A stretch of DNA of 64,000 nt. Origin: Vibrio penaeicida. GTDB taxonomy: Bacteria; Pseudomonadota; Gammaproteobacteria; Enterobacterales; Vibrionaceae. The stretch is taken from the NCBI RefSeq assembly GCF_019977755.1, contig NZ_AP025144.1, positions 1 to 64,000 on the forward strand, given 5' to 3'. Shown in pieces: positions 44,931-55,432 of this stretch (within the stretch, counting starts at the first letter, position 1; the number at the start of each line of letters is the position of its first letter). The notes beneath the pieces were generated by a model that did no database searches, had not been told where the DNA came from, and saw only the letters and a list, made by a program, of their open reading frames with translations. The translations under genes and the position numbers were made by a program.

Positions 44931-45198
44931 TAGGGTCTGTTGACCTTTCGAGATGATTTTTGCAGCAATTTGTGGGTTCTTTATACTAGGCAGCGCTCAT
45001 TCGGTGTAGTCGCTCTACATCAATGAGCGATAACACAGTAGAAATAAGCCACAAATGCTGCCCGAAGGGTTCGTTTCTATACCTTTTACTCTTTGTTGCA
45101 AGGCATTTACTTAGAATGACTAGGCTACACACCTTGCGTCGCGATTAAAAGGCATAGAACTCGAACAAAATTTAACCACGAAAGGTCAACAGACCCTA
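44931..45198. repeat. 268-bp palindromic repeat element, type B
   Basis: The ends are perfect 20-bp inverted repeats (44931-44950 and 45179-45198; outer TAGGGTCTGT). Inside are 13-bp arms with one bulge at 44962-44975 and 45049-45061 (TTTGTGG core), GCTCATT/AATGAGC, TGTAG/CTACA, and 45075-45087 with 45147-45159 (CCTTTT arm). A GCAAGG/CCTTGC pair also occurs. The fold is that of a branched, cloverleaf-like RNA or DNA. There is no reading frame. It differs in sequence from the type A element at 13985. It lies between the divergent starts/ends of the PLD gene and ilvY. Confidence 0.8.
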
Positions 45199-45236
45199 AT
45201 CAAGACTTTTAACAATGTCAGTATTCAAGGTTACCA

Positions 45237-46127
45237 CTATGGTTGGATATAGACCTTTTCAGCAACTTTCCAGAAAGCAGAAAGTAGAGGATTGTCTAAA
45301 TTTGAGCGTTTACATACGACGCCTAATTTAAAGGGTTTAATGGATTCCAGCTTGAGACGCTGAATCTTATCTCTTACAGGGCTATTTACGATAACGACTT
45401 CTGGGGCGATACCCACACCACATCCGAGAGCGACCATGCTGACAATGGCTTCGTGCCCCGATACTTGGGCATAAATGTTAGGTTTTATGCGCATTTTTTT
45501 AAACCAGGCATTTGCTCTCTCTCGTGCTGTTCCCGCTTCAGGAACGATAAAAGGAATTTTGTTCCAATCGGGTGTGCTTTCCATCAATTCCGATCCGAAA
45601 CTGCTTACCCCAGCAGGTGCAATGACGGAGAGCGGTATATCGCTGATCGATTCAAACTCAAGCCTAGCTGGCAATAACTCGGGCAGTGCAGAGATCGCAA
45701 TATCAGTTTCATCGTTCATGACCTTATTGATTGCTTGTGCGGGGTCACCCGTAGAGAGCTCAAATTCAATATAAGGGTATAGCAGCCTAAATTCAGCAAG
45801 TAACTCAGGTAGGTGGCTGTAGCTAGCCGTCACTGAGCAGAACAAACGTAATTTCCCTCTTAGTTCGTTCTCTCCATGCTGAGTATCGGACTGAAACTGA
45901 TGCCATTCACTGACGATATTAACGGCAATGGGCAGCAACTTCTTACCAGCAGGTGTCAGTTCTACTGAACGATTGTCTCGAAGAAACAGGTTTTGCTGCG
46001 TGTCTTGTTCGAGCTTTTGGATCTGCCGGCTTAATGCTGATGCACTCACATGCATAGCAGTTGCTGTTTTACTGAAACTTTTACTCTCACATAGGTGAAT
46101 AAAGGCTTGAAGACTTTTGATATTCAT
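45237..46127 (-). CDS. ilvY: LysR-family activator of ilvC, IlvY
   Basis: IlvY activates ilvC in response to its substrates acetolactate and acetohydroxybutyrate. The 296-residue product (E. coli 297) has the helix-turn-helix SFSKTATAMHVSASALSRQI at about residues 17-36, followed by the effector domain from about 92. It is divergent from ilvC across 161 bases containing paired operator-like repeats, the classic arrangement. Confidence 0.94.
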   Translation of the reverse strand: MNIKSLQAFIHLCESKSFSKTATAMHVSASALSRQIQKLEQDTQQNLFLRDNRSVELTPAGKKLLPIAVNIVSEWHQFQSDTQHGENELRGKLRLFCSVTASYSHLPELLAEFRLLYPYIEFELSTGDPAQAINKVMNDETDIAISALPELLPARLEFESISDIPLSVIAPAGVSSFGSELMESTPDWNKIPFIVPEAGTARERANAWFKKMRIKPNIYAQVSGHEAIVSMVALGCGVGIAPEVVIVNSPVRDKIQRLKLESIKPFKLGVVCKRSNLDNPLLSAFWKVAEKVYIQP

Positions 46128-46134
46128 AATGGTG

Positions 46135-46210
46135 TCACTTTGAGCAATATAAAATAGCCACTATTGCGTTTATTGCAATTACTGGTTGTGAATATATCAC
46201 TTTGAGCAAC
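46135..46210. promoter_or_regulatory. Candidate tandem IlvY operators
   Basis: TCACTTTGAGCAA occurs twice in the same orientation, at 46135-46147 and 46198-46210. The spacing of 63 bases is about six helical turns. Between them is ATTGCGTTTATTGCAAT, an inverted-repeat-like segment. LysR proteins bind such paired sites in divergent promoters. Confidence 0.6.
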
Positions 46211-46288
46211 TTAATGTCTGAATTAGTATAAGGTTATTCGACGCTATACCGTCGACCTTATGGATAAATTAAACAGGAGTTCCAGAAA

Positions 46289-47773
46289 ATGGCTAACTAC
46301 TTCAACACTTTAAACTTGCGTGAGCAGCTAGACCAGTTGGGTCGTTGCCGTTTTATGGATCGCAGCGAATTTGCAACAGAAGCGGATTACCTAAAAGGTA
46401 AAAAAGTGGTCATCGTTGGTTGTGGCGCACAAGGCCTTAACCAAGGTCTGAACATGCGCGACTCTGGTTTGGACGTATCTTATGCGCTTCGCCAAGCAGC
46501 AATTGATGAGCAGCGCCAATCGTTTAAAAATGCAAAAGACAATGGTTTTGAAGTTGGCAGCTACGAAACACTTATCCCACAGGCAGATTTAGTTGTTAAC
46601 CTGACTCCAGATAAGCAACACAGCAATGTTGTTGAGACAGTAATGCCTCTAATGAAAGAAGGTGCTGCACTGGGTTACTCTCATGGTTTCAACGTTGTTG
46701 AAGAGGGTATGCAGGTACGTAAAGATTTGACCGTTGTGATGGTTGCACCTAAGTGTCCTGGTACGGAAGTTCGTGAAGAATACAAGCGTGGCTTTGGTGT
46801 ACCGACTCTGATTGCAGTTCACCCTGAAAACGATCCGAAGGGCGAAGGCTGGGATATCGCTAAAGCTTGGGCTGCAGCAACAGGTGGTCACCGAGCTGGT
46901 TGTCTTGAGTCTTCATTCGTCGCTGAAGTGAAATCCGATCTAATGGGCGAGCAGACTATTCTATGTGGCATGCTGCAAGCTGGTTCTATCGTATGTTATG
47001 AGAAGATGATTGCGGACGGTGTAGATGCAGGTTACGCAGGTAAGCTTCTACAGTACGGTTGGGAAACGGTGACCGAAGCACTTAAGTTTGGTGGCATCAC
47101 TCATATGATGGATCGCCTATCTAACCCTGCGAAAGTGAAAGCGTTTGAGTTGTCTGAAGAATTGAAAGATCTGATGCGTCCGCTTTACAACAAGCACATG
47201 GATGACATCATCACAGGTCACTTCTCTAGCACTATGATGGCTGACTGGGCAAATGATGATGCGAACCTTCTTGGCTGGCGTGAAGAGACAGGTGAAACTG
47301 CCTTTGAAAACTACCCAGAATCTGACGTTGAAATCTCTGAGCAAGAGTACTTTGACAACGGTATTCTAATGATTGCCATGGTGCGTGCGGGTGTTGAGCT
47401 AGCATTTGAAGCGATGACCGCGTCTGGCATCATTGATGAATCTGCTTACTATGAATCACTTCACGAGCTTCCATTGATCGCGAACACAATCGCACGTAAG
47501 CGCCTGTACGAAATGAACGTCGTAATTTCAGATACAGCAGAATACGGTAACTACCTATTTGCTAACGTAGCGACTCCACTTTTACGCGAGAAATTCATGC
47601 CTTCTGTAAACACAGATGTTATCGGTAAAGGTTTGGGTGAAACTTCTAACCAAGTTGATAACGCTCGTTTGATTGAAGTAAATGAAGCGATTCGTAACCA
47701 CCCTGTTGAATACATCGGTGAAGAGCTACGCGGCTACATGACTGACATGAAGCGTATCGCCGTTGGTGGTTAA
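46289..47773 (+). CDS. ilvC: Ketol-acid reductoisomerase (class II)
   Basis: IlvC converts acetolactate to dihydroxyisovalerate in valine and isoleucine synthesis with NADPH and Mg2+. The 494-residue product (E. coli 491) is the long, class II form with a duplicated knotted domain. The nucleotide site is [18 protein letters not shown] (about residues 43-60). AACAGGAGTTCCAGAAA precedes the ATG. It stands alone, with a terminator at 47944. Confidence 0.97.
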   Translation: MANYFNTLNLREQLDQLGRCRFMDRSEFATEADYLKGKKVVIVGCGAQGLNQGLNMRDSGLDVSYALRQAAIDEQRQSFKNAKDNGFEVGSYETLIPQADLVVNLTPDKQHSNVVETVMPLMKEGAALGYSHGFNVVEEGMQVRKDLTVVMVAPKCPGTEVREEYKRGFGVPTLIAVHPENDPKGEGWDIAKAWAAATGGHRAGCLESSFVAEVKSDLMGEQTILCGMLQAGSIVCYEKMIADGVDAGYAGKLLQYGWETVTEALKFGGITHMMDRLSNPAKVKAFELSEELKDLMRPLYNKHMDDIITGHFSSTMMADWANDDANLLGWREETGETAFENYPESDVEISEQEYFDNGILMIAMVRAGVELAFEAMTASGIIDESAYYESLHELPLIANTIARKRLYEMNVVISDTAEYGNYLFANVATPLLREKFMPSVNTDVIGKGLGETSNQVDNARLIEVNEAIRNHPVEYIGEELRGYMTDMKRIAVGG

Positions 47774-47943
47774 TGACGTGAAATAGACTTCTAAGTTAGT
47801 GTGAAGGTCGGTATATGTTTGAAACAGTACGCCTTCACCTAAAATGACGAAGTTATTTCTGCGTTATCGACTACGCTTATATTGCAAAAGAACTCCAGCA
47901 GACTGGGGTCGATAATACAAAAAGTAAACACAACACATAAATA

Positions 47944-47981
47944 AAAGGCTTGCTCTGTCGTTAGAGCAAGCCTTTCTTTTT
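47944..47981. terminator. Terminator between ilvC and ubiK
   Basis: AAAGGCTTGCTCT (47944-47956) pairs perfectly with AGAGCAAGCCTTT (47963-47975), followed by CTTTTT. It may act in both directions. Another hairpin, GTGAAGG with CCTTCAC (about 47799-47838), lies nearer to ilvC. Confidence 0.9.
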
Positions 47982-48001
47982 GCTTGAAGGAAAAGTGGCT
48001 T

Positions 48002-48253
48002 CTATTTTTCGCTCAGCTTTTCTTCTAGATCTGCCAGCTTTTGCTCCATCTCCGTCAGCTTTTGGCGAGTGCGCAACAATACTTGAGTTTGCACATCAAA
48101 CTCTTCTCTGCTGACAACATCCAACTTATTGAGTTGGCCTTGGATAACTTGGCGAACCTTTTGTTCTACATCAGTACTGAGCTCTTTGACAGGCTGAGGC
48201 ATTGACTCATGAATTTGTTTGGCAATTTGTTCGAGTTTCTTGGGATCAAACAT
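48002..48253 (-). CDS. ubiK: Ubiquinone biosynthesis accessory factor UbiK
   Basis: UbiK is a small coiled-coil protein that helps the Ubi complex in aerobic ubiquinone synthesis by binding UbiJ and lipids. The 83-residue product starts [19 protein letters not shown], the family start, has an amphipathic N-terminal helix and a C-terminal coiled coil from about residue 50 to 82. GGAG precedes the ATG. It lies between ilvC and vexB. Confidence 0.9.
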   Translation of the reverse strand: MFDPKKLEQIAKQIHESMPQPVKELSTDVEQKVRQVIQGQLNKLDVVSREEFDVQTQVLLRTRQKLTEMEQKLADLEEKLSEK

Positions 48254-48322
48254 GGGTAACTCCTTTCAATTTAACCTCATTTTATGTAATTCGCTGGTCG
48301 TTGTCGTTAGTCTTTAGCAAGA

Positions 48323-48348
48323 AAAAAGGCTACCGAAGTAGCCTTTTT
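48323..48348. terminator. Terminator between vexB and ubiK
   Basis: AAAAAGGCTAC pairs perfectly with GTAGCCTTTTT around CGAA. It lies past the vexB stop (minus strand), with a T tract on either reading. Confidence 0.9.
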
Positions 48349-48370
48349 ACGTTTTGTGTATCTGTTGCGA

Positions 48371-51300
48371 TTACACGGACTCTTCTCGAATATCTCGTTG
48401 AGCGGCTTTTGCCTCATCAACTCTCGCAAGCTTTTCTAGATCTTTATCTTCAACAAATACTGGCAGCGGTTTGTGATCCTCTGCTAAGTAGCTGTAAATT
48501 ACTGGAAGAACGAACAAGGTGAAAAGCGTCCCTATCGCCAATCCAGCAACGATAACAATACCAATACTGAAACGTTGAGCAGCACCTGCACCAGTTGCAT
48601 ACATCAGAGGTATCAAACCTGCGATCATGGCTGCTGTTGTCATCAGGATAGGGCGAAGACGCACCTTCGCCGCTTCCATTACTGCCTGCATCTTGTTCTT
48701 TTTATTATGAAGTTGTTCTTCTTTGGCAACTTCACAAATCAAAATGCCGTGCTTGGTTATGAGACCGACGAGCGTAATCAACCCGACTTGCGAGTAGATA
48801 TTCATGGATGCGGCGCCCCACGCCAGCGCGATTAACGCTCCACATATGGCGAGCGGCACAGAAACCATAATGACCAGTGGATCTTTCACCGACTCGAATT
48901 GAATAGCCAATACAAGGAAGATGATGGCCAAAGCTAAGCCAAATGTTGCGTACAGTGCGCTGCCTTCTGTTACGAACTGACGTGATGCTCCCATGTAATC
49001 ATGGTTGTATCCCGCAGGCAGTTTGGTTTCCGCTATATTTTCAAACCAGTTTATCGCTTCACCCATAGCAATACCTGGTGTTGGTACTGCACCTACAGTT
49101 GCCGAATTTAACTGATTGAAGTGTGGTAGTGAGCGAGGCTCCGCAACCACATCAATAGAAATCAGGCTTCCTAGTGGTATGGAATTACCATCTGCCGCTC
49201 GAACGTAATAGTTGTTCATGGATTCTGGGTTTAAGCGATACTTACGCTCTACTTGAGGAATCACTTCGTAAGAACGACCATTTAGGTCAATACGGTTCAC
49301 ATAGCCATCAGCCATCATTGTGCTGAGCGTGATGCCAATGTCTTGCATGGTCACGCCATAAACACCGGCTTTATCTTTGTCTATATTGATCTTCATGGTG
49401 GCTGAATCGTAGTTCAGATCGAGATCAGAGTAGACAAACAGTGGGCTCGTATTGACTTCCGTTAATACGTCCGTCGCGACTTGGAACAAGCTCTCAAAAC
49501 TATTCGGTGTTGTCATAACAAACTGAATAGGAAGACCAGAGCCCGCGCCCGGTAGTTCAGGCATTTCAAACGCCGTTACCGACATGCCTGGAACATCTTG
49601 CACCAACTTACTTACGCGATCTTTGACTTCCGCTTGGCTTGCTTCACGCTCGCTCCACGGCACCATGGATGCAATACCGAAAGCTTGGTTTGAGTTAGGC
49701 ACTCCAGTGAACACCTGAGCAAACGCCACTTCTGGCTGGTCTGACAGGATTTTGTTCACATCATTCATGGTGTTTTGCATGTAGTCGAGGTTCGCGTTTG
49801 ATGGCGCTGTACCCATCAACATCACGACACCTTTATCCTCAGATGGCGCAAGCTCACTCGGTATGAACTTGAACAACATTGGAAGGCTGGCAAACACGAT
49901 GATAGCGAAAGCAATAATGACAGGGCGATGCTGCATTACAGCGACTAACATACCTTCGTAGCGATCCGACATTCTGTCTAGGAATTGATGAACGGTTTTC
50001 TCGAATTTGCTTGGTTGTTCGTTGGCTTTCAGCATTTTCGAACACATCATCGGAGAAAGTGTTAACGCCACGATACCTGAAACAAATACTGCCCCAGCAA
50101 GAGTAAGGGCGAACTCCTTAAACAGAGAACCGGTGATACCGCCCATCATTGCGATTGGTGCGTATACCGCCCCTAAGGTCAGCGTCATGGCAATAACAGG
50201 CACCGCAATTTCACGTGTACCAATGATAGCTGCGCGGAATGGCGATTCCCCCAGTTTGATATGACGGTCGACGTTTTCCAAAACAACAATGGCATCATCA
50301 ACCACCAAGCCGATAGCCAGAACCATAGCCAGCAGTGTCATTAGGTTCCAAGAGAAACCCATTGCTTGCATCACCATAGCCACACCAATTAGTGACAATG
50401 GAATAGTAACGATAGGGATCAAGACCGCTCGGAACGAACCTAGGAAGATGGTGATAACCACTAATACAATCAGTGCCGCTTCCAAAATGGTCTTGATGAC
50501 CTCTTGGATGGACTCATTGATTGCAATTGTGGAGTCGTACATGACTTCCATCTTGATGTTACTTGGAAGGTTCTTTTCAAGTGTTGGTAATAACTCTAGA
50601 ACGTCTGCCGCAATGTTGATTGGGTTAGCACTTGGCGCGGCATTGATTGCAGCAACAACCGCTTCTTGCCCATTCGCACTTGCACGGTAAACATCGTGGC
50701 TTTTCTCTAGTGATACTTTGGCGATGTCACCTAAGCGGATGACGAGCCCTTCACCATTTTTCACCACCAAACGACTGAGTTCTTCAACGCTTGAAATTTG
50801 TGTATCGGCACTGCCGTTATACAGAACAAATTCGCCAATGGCTTGACCGGTTGCCGACTGGTAGTTGTTGGCATTCAGAACCGTCATTACATCGGTTGCT
50901 GTTAGGTTAAGTGCGCCCATTTTCGTTGGGTCTAACCAAACACGAAGTGCGTATTTCAAACCGCCGTAAAGGTCGATCTTAGACACACCGTTAACTGTAA
51001 ATAGCTGAGGGTTGATCACTCGCTCAAGATAGTCTGTTAACTGGCTCGACACCAACTCGTCACTGGTGAAACCAATGTAGAGAACCGCAGTGGTTGAGCC
51101 TGTCGACATGGTTACCGTTGGATCTTCTGCTTCTTTTGGCAGTTGAGATCTCACCGAGTTGGTTTTGGCGAGAATATCCGCCAATGCCGCATTAGGATCG
51201 GTATTCAGTTTCATTGTCACCGTAATGGTGGACTTACCTAACACCGATTGAGACGTCATAAAGTCGATATTGTCGGCTTGTGCGACAGCTTGTTCCAGCG

Positions 51301-51496
51301 GCTGAGTAATAAAGCCCTGAATCAAATCGGCACTGGCACCGTAATAGCCCGTTGATACTGTAACAACGGTATTCGTCATTTCAGGGTATTCACGCACCTG
51401 CATTTTGAAGATGGCTTGTAAACCAAGCAAAGCAATCAAAAAGCTGATGGATACCGCTAAAACAGGACGTTTAATAAAAACATCAGTAAAGCGCAT
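48371..51496 (-). CDS. vexB: RND efflux pump inner-membrane transporter VexB
   Basis: This is a proton-driven RND multidrug/bile-salt exporter that works with a periplasmic adaptor and a TolC-type channel. The 1041-residue product has the RND plan: TM1, a large periplasmic porter domain, TM2-6, then the same again. Proton-relay features are visible in GLVVDDAIVVLENVDRH. The C-terminal half has LAIQFESVKDPLVIM and GLITKHGILICEVA. The locus position (ilvC - ubiK - vexB - vexA - vexR) matches V. cholerae vexRAB, on which the names rest. It begins 11 bases after vexA. Confidence 0.9.
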   Translation of the reverse strand: MRFTDVFIKRPVLAVSISFLIALLGLQAIFKMQVREYPEMTNTVVTVSTGYYGASADLIQGFITQPLEQAVAQADNIDFMTSQSVLGKSTITVTMKLNTDPNAALADILAKTNSVRSQLPKEAEDPTVTMSTGSTTAVLYIGFTSDELVSSQLTDYLERVINPQLFTVNGVSKIDLYGGLKYALRVWLDPTKMGALNLTATDVMTVLNANNYQSATGQAIGEFVLYNGSADTQISSVEELSRLVVKNGEGLVIRLGDIAKVSLEKSHDVYRASANGQEAVVAAINAAPSANPINIAADVLELLPTLEKNLPSNIKMEVMYDSTIAINESIQEVIKTILEAALIVLVVITIFLGSFRAVLIPIVTIPLSLIGVAMVMQAMGFSWNLMTLLAMVLAIGLVVDDAIVVLENVDRHIKLGESPFRAAIIGTREIAVPVIAMTLTLGAVYAPIAMMGGITGSLFKEFALTLAGAVFVSGIVALTLSPMMCSKMLKANEQPSKFEKTVHQFLDRMSDRYEGMLVAVMQHRPVIIAFAIIVFASLPMLFKFIPSELAPSEDKGVVMLMGTAPSNANLDYMQNTMNDVNKILSDQPEVAFAQVFTGVPNSNQAFGIASMVPWSEREASQAEVKDRVSKLVQDVPGMSVTAFEMPELPGAGSGLPIQFVMTTPNSFESLFQVATDVLTEVNTSPLFVYSDLDLNYDSATMKINIDKDKAGVYGVTMQDIGITLSTMMADGYVNRIDLNGRSYEVIPQVERKYRLNPESMNNYYVRAADGNSIPLGSLISIDVVAEPRSLPHFNQLNSATVGAVPTPGIAMGEAINWFENIAETKLPAGYNHDYMGASRQFVTEGSALYATFGLALAIIFLVLAIQFESVKDPLVIMVSVPLAICGALIALAWGAASMNIYSQVGLITLVGLITKHGILICEVAKEEQLHNKKNKMQAVMEAAKVRLRPILMTTAAMIAGLIPLMYATGAGAAQRFSIGIVIVAGLAIGTLFTLFVLPVIYSYLAEDHKPLPVFVEDKDLEKLARVDEAKAAQRDIREESV

Positions 51497-51507
51497 GCTT
51501 CCTCCAG

Positions 51508-52614
51508 TTACAGCATTGGTGTTTCAGCAGGCGGATTCGTTGCATCGCTTTCCACGATACGAACTTTAGCGCCGTTGCTTAAACGAACCTGACCAGAAGT
51601 CACCACTACATCTCCAGGTTTTACCCCTTCTAATATATGAGCGATGTGCTCGGTACGTTCACCCACTTTTACAACGTGTTGCTTCACTCGCTGTACACCA
51701 TCTTCGTCAGACAGGATGTACACATTGTCACCGTATAAGGTGAAAGTGATTGCGGTTTGAGGCAAGGAAACCTGATCGGTGAGTTTTGGCAAAATGATGT
51801 CGGCACGAGCAAACATACCACTACGAAGTTGACCATCGTTATTTGGAATGTCCGCCTGAACTTGTACCAAGCCACTTTGTACGCTGACGGCAGGCTCTAT
51901 AGCACTGATGGAGCCTTGGAAGGAATTTTCTGGGTAGGCGTCAACTTTAATATCAACAGTTTGACCTATGTGAATACGTGAAATATCCGTTTGTGGAACG
52001 GTAAAGCGAAGGCGCATAACACTGGTGTCTTCAAGACGTACAATATCCGTTCCCGGTTGTAGGTATTGACCTAAGTAAACATTTCGGATGCCGACAACAC
52101 CTGCAAACGGTGCTTTGATTTCACGGCGATCGATAGACGCTTTTAAGCTCTCAATATCTGCAGAAAGAGATAAATACGCAGCTTGTGCATCATCATAAGC
52201 TTCTTTCGATACAGAGCCTTTCTTATACAAACCAGCATAACGTTTATATTTTGCTTGAGCTGCAGGTAATTTTGCTTTCGCACTTTTTAGGTTGGCTTGC
52301 TCAACTTCAGAATCCAAAGTAAGAAGAACTTGGTTATCTTTAACTGTAGTGCCAGATTCAAATTGAATCTTATTGATTACACCATTGGTTTCTGTTGTAA
52401 GTGTCACGCCTTGGTTTGGTTCAATGAAGCCGATTGCTTCAATGGTCGGAACCCAATCAACAGCCGTAACTTCAGTGACGGTAACAGGGAACTCTGGTTC
52501 TGGTCTGTTTGCCAGATACTCAGCGATCATGTCTTGCTTATACATATTGAAACCTATCACACTGCCGAAAAGCAGGATTGAGATAAGTAACATAAAGAAA
52601 GTCCACTTTTTCAT
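51508..52614 (-). CDS. vexA: RND efflux periplasmic adaptor VexA
   Basis: This is the membrane-fusion protein linking VexB to the outer-membrane channel. The 368-residue product has an N-terminal membrane anchor (about 4-23) rather than a lipobox. It follows the family order: split lipoyl domain (GVINKIQFESGTTVKDNQVL and REIKAPFAGVVGIRNV), helical hairpin (about 105-165), beta-barrel (about 200-285) and membrane-proximal domain. It lies between vexR and vexB in one operon. Confidence 0.9.
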   Translation of the reverse strand: MKKWTFFMLLISILLFGSVIGFNMYKQDMIAEYLANRPEPEFPVTVTEVTAVDWVPTIEAIGFIEPNQGVTLTTETNGVINKIQFESGTTVKDNQVLLTLDSEVEQANLKSAKAKLPAAQAKYKRYAGLYKKGSVSKEAYDDAQAAYLSLSADIESLKASIDRREIKAPFAGVVGIRNVYLGQYLQPGTDIVRLEDTSVMRLRFTVPQTDISRIHIGQTVDIKVDAYPENSFQGSISAIEPAVSVQSGLVQVQADIPNNDGQLRSGMFARADIILPKLTDQVSLPQTAITFTLYGDNVYILSDEDGVQRVKQHVVKVGERTEHIAHILEGVKPGDVVVTSGQVRLSNGAKVRIVESDATNPPAETPML

Positions 52615-52632
52615 TCTATTCAGAACTCCAAG

Positions 52633-53220
52633 TTAGTGTTGAACAATGGCATCCCAGCTGGCTTCAATCGCCGCTTCTAATGCATCATCATTGAGTTGAA
52701 AGATCCCTAAGGCATGTTTGCGAGCAAGCGTGACGCCTACTTCCAAACTAAGACCAGATAAAATGGGGTTATCCAAAGGCTTGAGCACCCCTTGTTGTTT
52801 ACCTTCCGTGAACATTTGCTCCACTTTGGCAAACATTTTTCGTTCAAGTTCCCTAATATTCACATGAGCAGGCGTAGGAAGAGATTCGTATTGAGTCCGA
52901 TTGCAAAGCGTGCTCCCTTCCGTGCAGGCCAAATGCCAGATGTTGAGCCACATAATGCGAAAACGTTGTTTCAGAGGCATGTCATTATCTACGTTGGCTT
53001 GCACAACATCAGCGATACGCTGAGAAACCATGAGCCTTAATTCAATCAATAAATGGTCTTTATCATCGAAATGGCGATAAATGGTTCCAGCGGCAACACC
53101 TGCTAATTGTGCAATCTTTTGCATTGATATGCCATGAAAGCCTTCCTCTGCGAGCAAGTTTTCTGCAGCTCGCAATATCTTCAATCGCTTATCGTTACCA
53201 ATCTGCTTTTCACCGGGCAT
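52633..53220 (-). CDS. vexR: TetR-family regulator VexR
   Basis: This is the TetR-family regulator of the efflux operon. The product (195 residues from ATG 53220) has the helix-turn-helix MQKIAQLAGVAAGTIYRHFD (about residues 33-52) and a ligand-binding C-terminal domain. A longer reading from ATG 53253 is open, but that ATG lies inside a perfect palindrome that looks like the operator, so the shorter start (with GAG upstream) is preferred. It is followed by vexA after 18 bases. Confidence 0.88.
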   Translation of the reverse strand: MPGEKQIGNDKRLKILRAAENLLAEEGFHGISMQKIAQLAGVAAGTIYRHFDDKDHLLIELRLMVSQRIADVVQANVDNDMPLKQRFRIMWLNIWHLACTEGSTLCNRTQYESLPTPAHVNIRELERKMFAKVEQMFTEGKQQGVLKPLDNPILSGLSLEVGVTLARKHALGIFQLNDDALEAAIEASWDAIVQH

Positions 53221-53238
53221 ATATGCATTACTCAAATG

Positions 53239-53256
53239 TGAATGAACGTTCATTCA
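53239..53256. promoter_or_regulatory. Candidate VexR operator
   Basis: TGAATGAACGTTCATTCA is a perfect 18-bp palindrome, typical of TetR-family sites that control efflux pumps. It lies 19 bases upstream of the preferred vexR start, suggesting autoregulation of vexRAB. Confidence 0.75.
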
Positions 53257-53396
53257 TTATAATTCCAACCCTACGGATGTGTGCAACAAATAATTTGTAA
53301 TCCTACGAATATTTTGCCGAGTAATTTCTTATTGGTATAAATATGAGGAGAGAATTACACTATGCTCCCGAGATCGAATTCGAAAGAGACCCCGCA

Positions 53397-55412
53397 ATGA
53401 AGCTGAACCCCAGACAAGATGAAGCCGTGAAATACGTATCAGGTCCCTGCTTGGTACTGGCAGGCGCTGGCTCTGGTAAAACTCGAGTTATTACCAACAA
53501 AATTGCTTACTTGGTTCAGCAGTGTGACTACAAGGCGCGGAATATTGCGGCGGTAACCTTTACCAATAAAGCCGCTCGTGAAATGAAAGAGCGTGTTGGT
53601 CAAACTTTGGGTAAGCATGAGTCAAAAGGGTTAATGGTTTCAACGTTCCACACGCTGGGTTTAAACATCATTCGTCGAGAATACAAAGCGTTGGGATTAA
53701 AAGCGGGCTTTTCTCTGTTTGACGATCAAGACCAGTTAGCGTTATTAAAAGAGCTCACTGAAAAACAGATCGATGGCGATAAAGATTTACTCCGTTCCTT
53801 GCTGAGCCATATTTCTAACTGGAAGAACGACATGCTTTCACCTGCTCAAGCTATTGAACGAGCTAGAGGGGAGCAAGAGCAATTGTTTGGGCACTGCTTT
53901 GATATGTATCAGAAGCAAATGAAAGCCTACAACGCATTGGACTTTGACGATCTTATTGCGCTGCCAGTTTTTTTGCTGAAATCGAACGAAGACGTCCGTC
54001 AACGCTGGCAAAGTCGTATTCGCTATTTGCTGGTCGATGAATACCAAGACACCAACACCAGTCAGTATGAACTGGTTCGTTTAATTGTCGGTGAGCGTGG
54101 TCGATTGACCGTGGTAGGCGACGATGATCAGTCTATCTATTCATGGCGCGGGGCAAAACCTCAGAACCTCGTGTTATTGGGGGAAGATTACCCCAACCTT
54201 CGCCTAATCAAACTAGAGCAAAACTATCGTTCAACCAGCAGAATTCTGCGTAGTGCGAACATCTTGATTGCCAATAATCCGCACGTTTATGAAAAAAAGC
54301 TGTTCTCTGAAATACCAGATGGCGAAATGCTCAAGGTACTGACCGCAAAGAATGAAGAGCATGAAGCGGAAAAGATCACGGGTGAACTGATTGCGCATAA
54401 ATTCCTGAACAGAACCGATTACAAAGACTACGCGATTTTGTACCGCGGCAATCATCAATCTAGGTTGATTGAAAAATCGCTGATGCAAAACCGAGTGCCT
54501 TATAAGATTTCTGGTGGTACTTCCTTTTTTGCTCGTTCAGAAATCAAAGACATCATGGCTTACCTTCGTGTTCTCGTGAATCCAGATGACGATAATGCTT
54601 TTTTGCGAATCGTAAACACCCCAAGACGAGAAATTGGTCCGGTCACATTAGAGAAATTGGGTAGCTACGCCAACATGCGAGGAAAAAGCCTGTTTGAAGC
54701 CAGCTTTGAACTTGGGCTGGAGCAGCACCTCACTGGTCGTGGTTTGGAAAACCTGCGTAAGTTTGTGCAATGGGTGGTCGCGATATCCGACAATGCAGAG
54801 CGAGGCAATACGGTTGAGGCAGTGCGTTCACTGGTGAGAGATATCCATTATGAAGACTGGTTATACGAAACGTCACCAAGCCCGAAAGCCGCTGAAATGC
54901 GAATGAAAAATGTGTCGGACTTATACAGCTGGATAGTGGCGGATCTCGAAGGAGACAACTACGACAATGAAGAAAAAACGTTAAAAGAAGTGGTTCAGCG
55001 GCTTACGCTTCGAGACATGATGGAGCGAGGTGAAGACGACGATGATGCCGACCAAGTTCAATTGATGACGTTACATGCATCTAAAGGGTTGGAGTTTCCT
55101 TATGTTTACTTACTTGGTGCAGAAGAAGGCATTTTGCCGCACCAAACCAGTATTGATGAAGAGAATGTAGAAGAAGAAAGGCGGCTAATGTACGTAGGGA
55201 TAACGCGTGCACAGAAGGAGCTCACGTTTACCATGTGCCGTGAACGCCGACAATATGGGGAATTGATCAAACCTCAACACAGCCGCTTTCTCGATGAACT
55301 GCCTTTTGATGATGTAGAGTGGGAACAAGCTAAAAAGAAAGTCTCACAAGAAGAAAGAATGGAAAAAGGTCAGGCGCATATTGCCAATTTGAAAGCGATG
55401 TTTAAAAAGTAG
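53397..55412 (+). CDS. rep: ATP-dependent DNA helicase Rep
   Basis: Rep is a 3'-5' superfamily 1A helicase that clears proteins ahead of the replication fork. The 671-residue product (E. coli 673) has motif [12 protein letters not shown], motif [10 protein letters not shown], motif [16 protein letters not shown], motif [14 protein letters not shown] and motif [17 protein letters not shown]. The start ATG 53397 matches the family (M-K-L-N-P); an 18-residue upstream extension has no family support. It is divergent from vexR. Confidence 0.96.
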   Translation: MKLNPRQDEAVKYVSGPCLVLAGAGSGKTRVITNKIAYLVQQCDYKARNIAAVTFTNKAAREMKERVGQTLGKHESKGLMVSTFHTLGLNIIRREYKALGLKAGFSLFDDQDQLALLKELTEKQIDGDKDLLRSLLSHISNWKNDMLSPAQAIERARGEQEQLFGHCFDMYQKQMKAYNALDFDDLIALPVFLLKSNEDVRQRWQSRIRYLLVDEYQDTNTSQYELVRLIVGERGRLTVVGDDDQSIYSWRGAKPQNLVLLGEDYPNLRLIKLEQNYRSTSRILRSANILIANNPHVYEKKLFSEIPDGEMLKVLTAKNEEHEAEKITGELIAHKFLNRTDYKDYAILYRGNHQSRLIEKSLMQNRVPYKISGGTSFFARSEIKDIMAYLRVLVNPDDDNAFLRIVNTPRREIGPVTLEKLGSYANMRGKSLFEASFELGLEQHLTGRGLENLRKFVQWVVAISDNAERGNTVEAVRSLVRDIHYEDWLYETSPSPKAAEMRMKNVSDLYSWIVADLEGDNYDNEEKTLKEVVQRLTLRDMMERGEDDDDADQVQLMTLHASKGLEFPYVYLLGAEEGILPHQTSIDEENVEEERRLMYVGITRAQKELTFTMCRERRQYGELIKPQHSRFLDELPFDDVEWEQAKKKVSQEERMEKGQAHIANLKAMFKK

Positions 55413-55432
55413 ATCTATTAAGAATTCCACAC

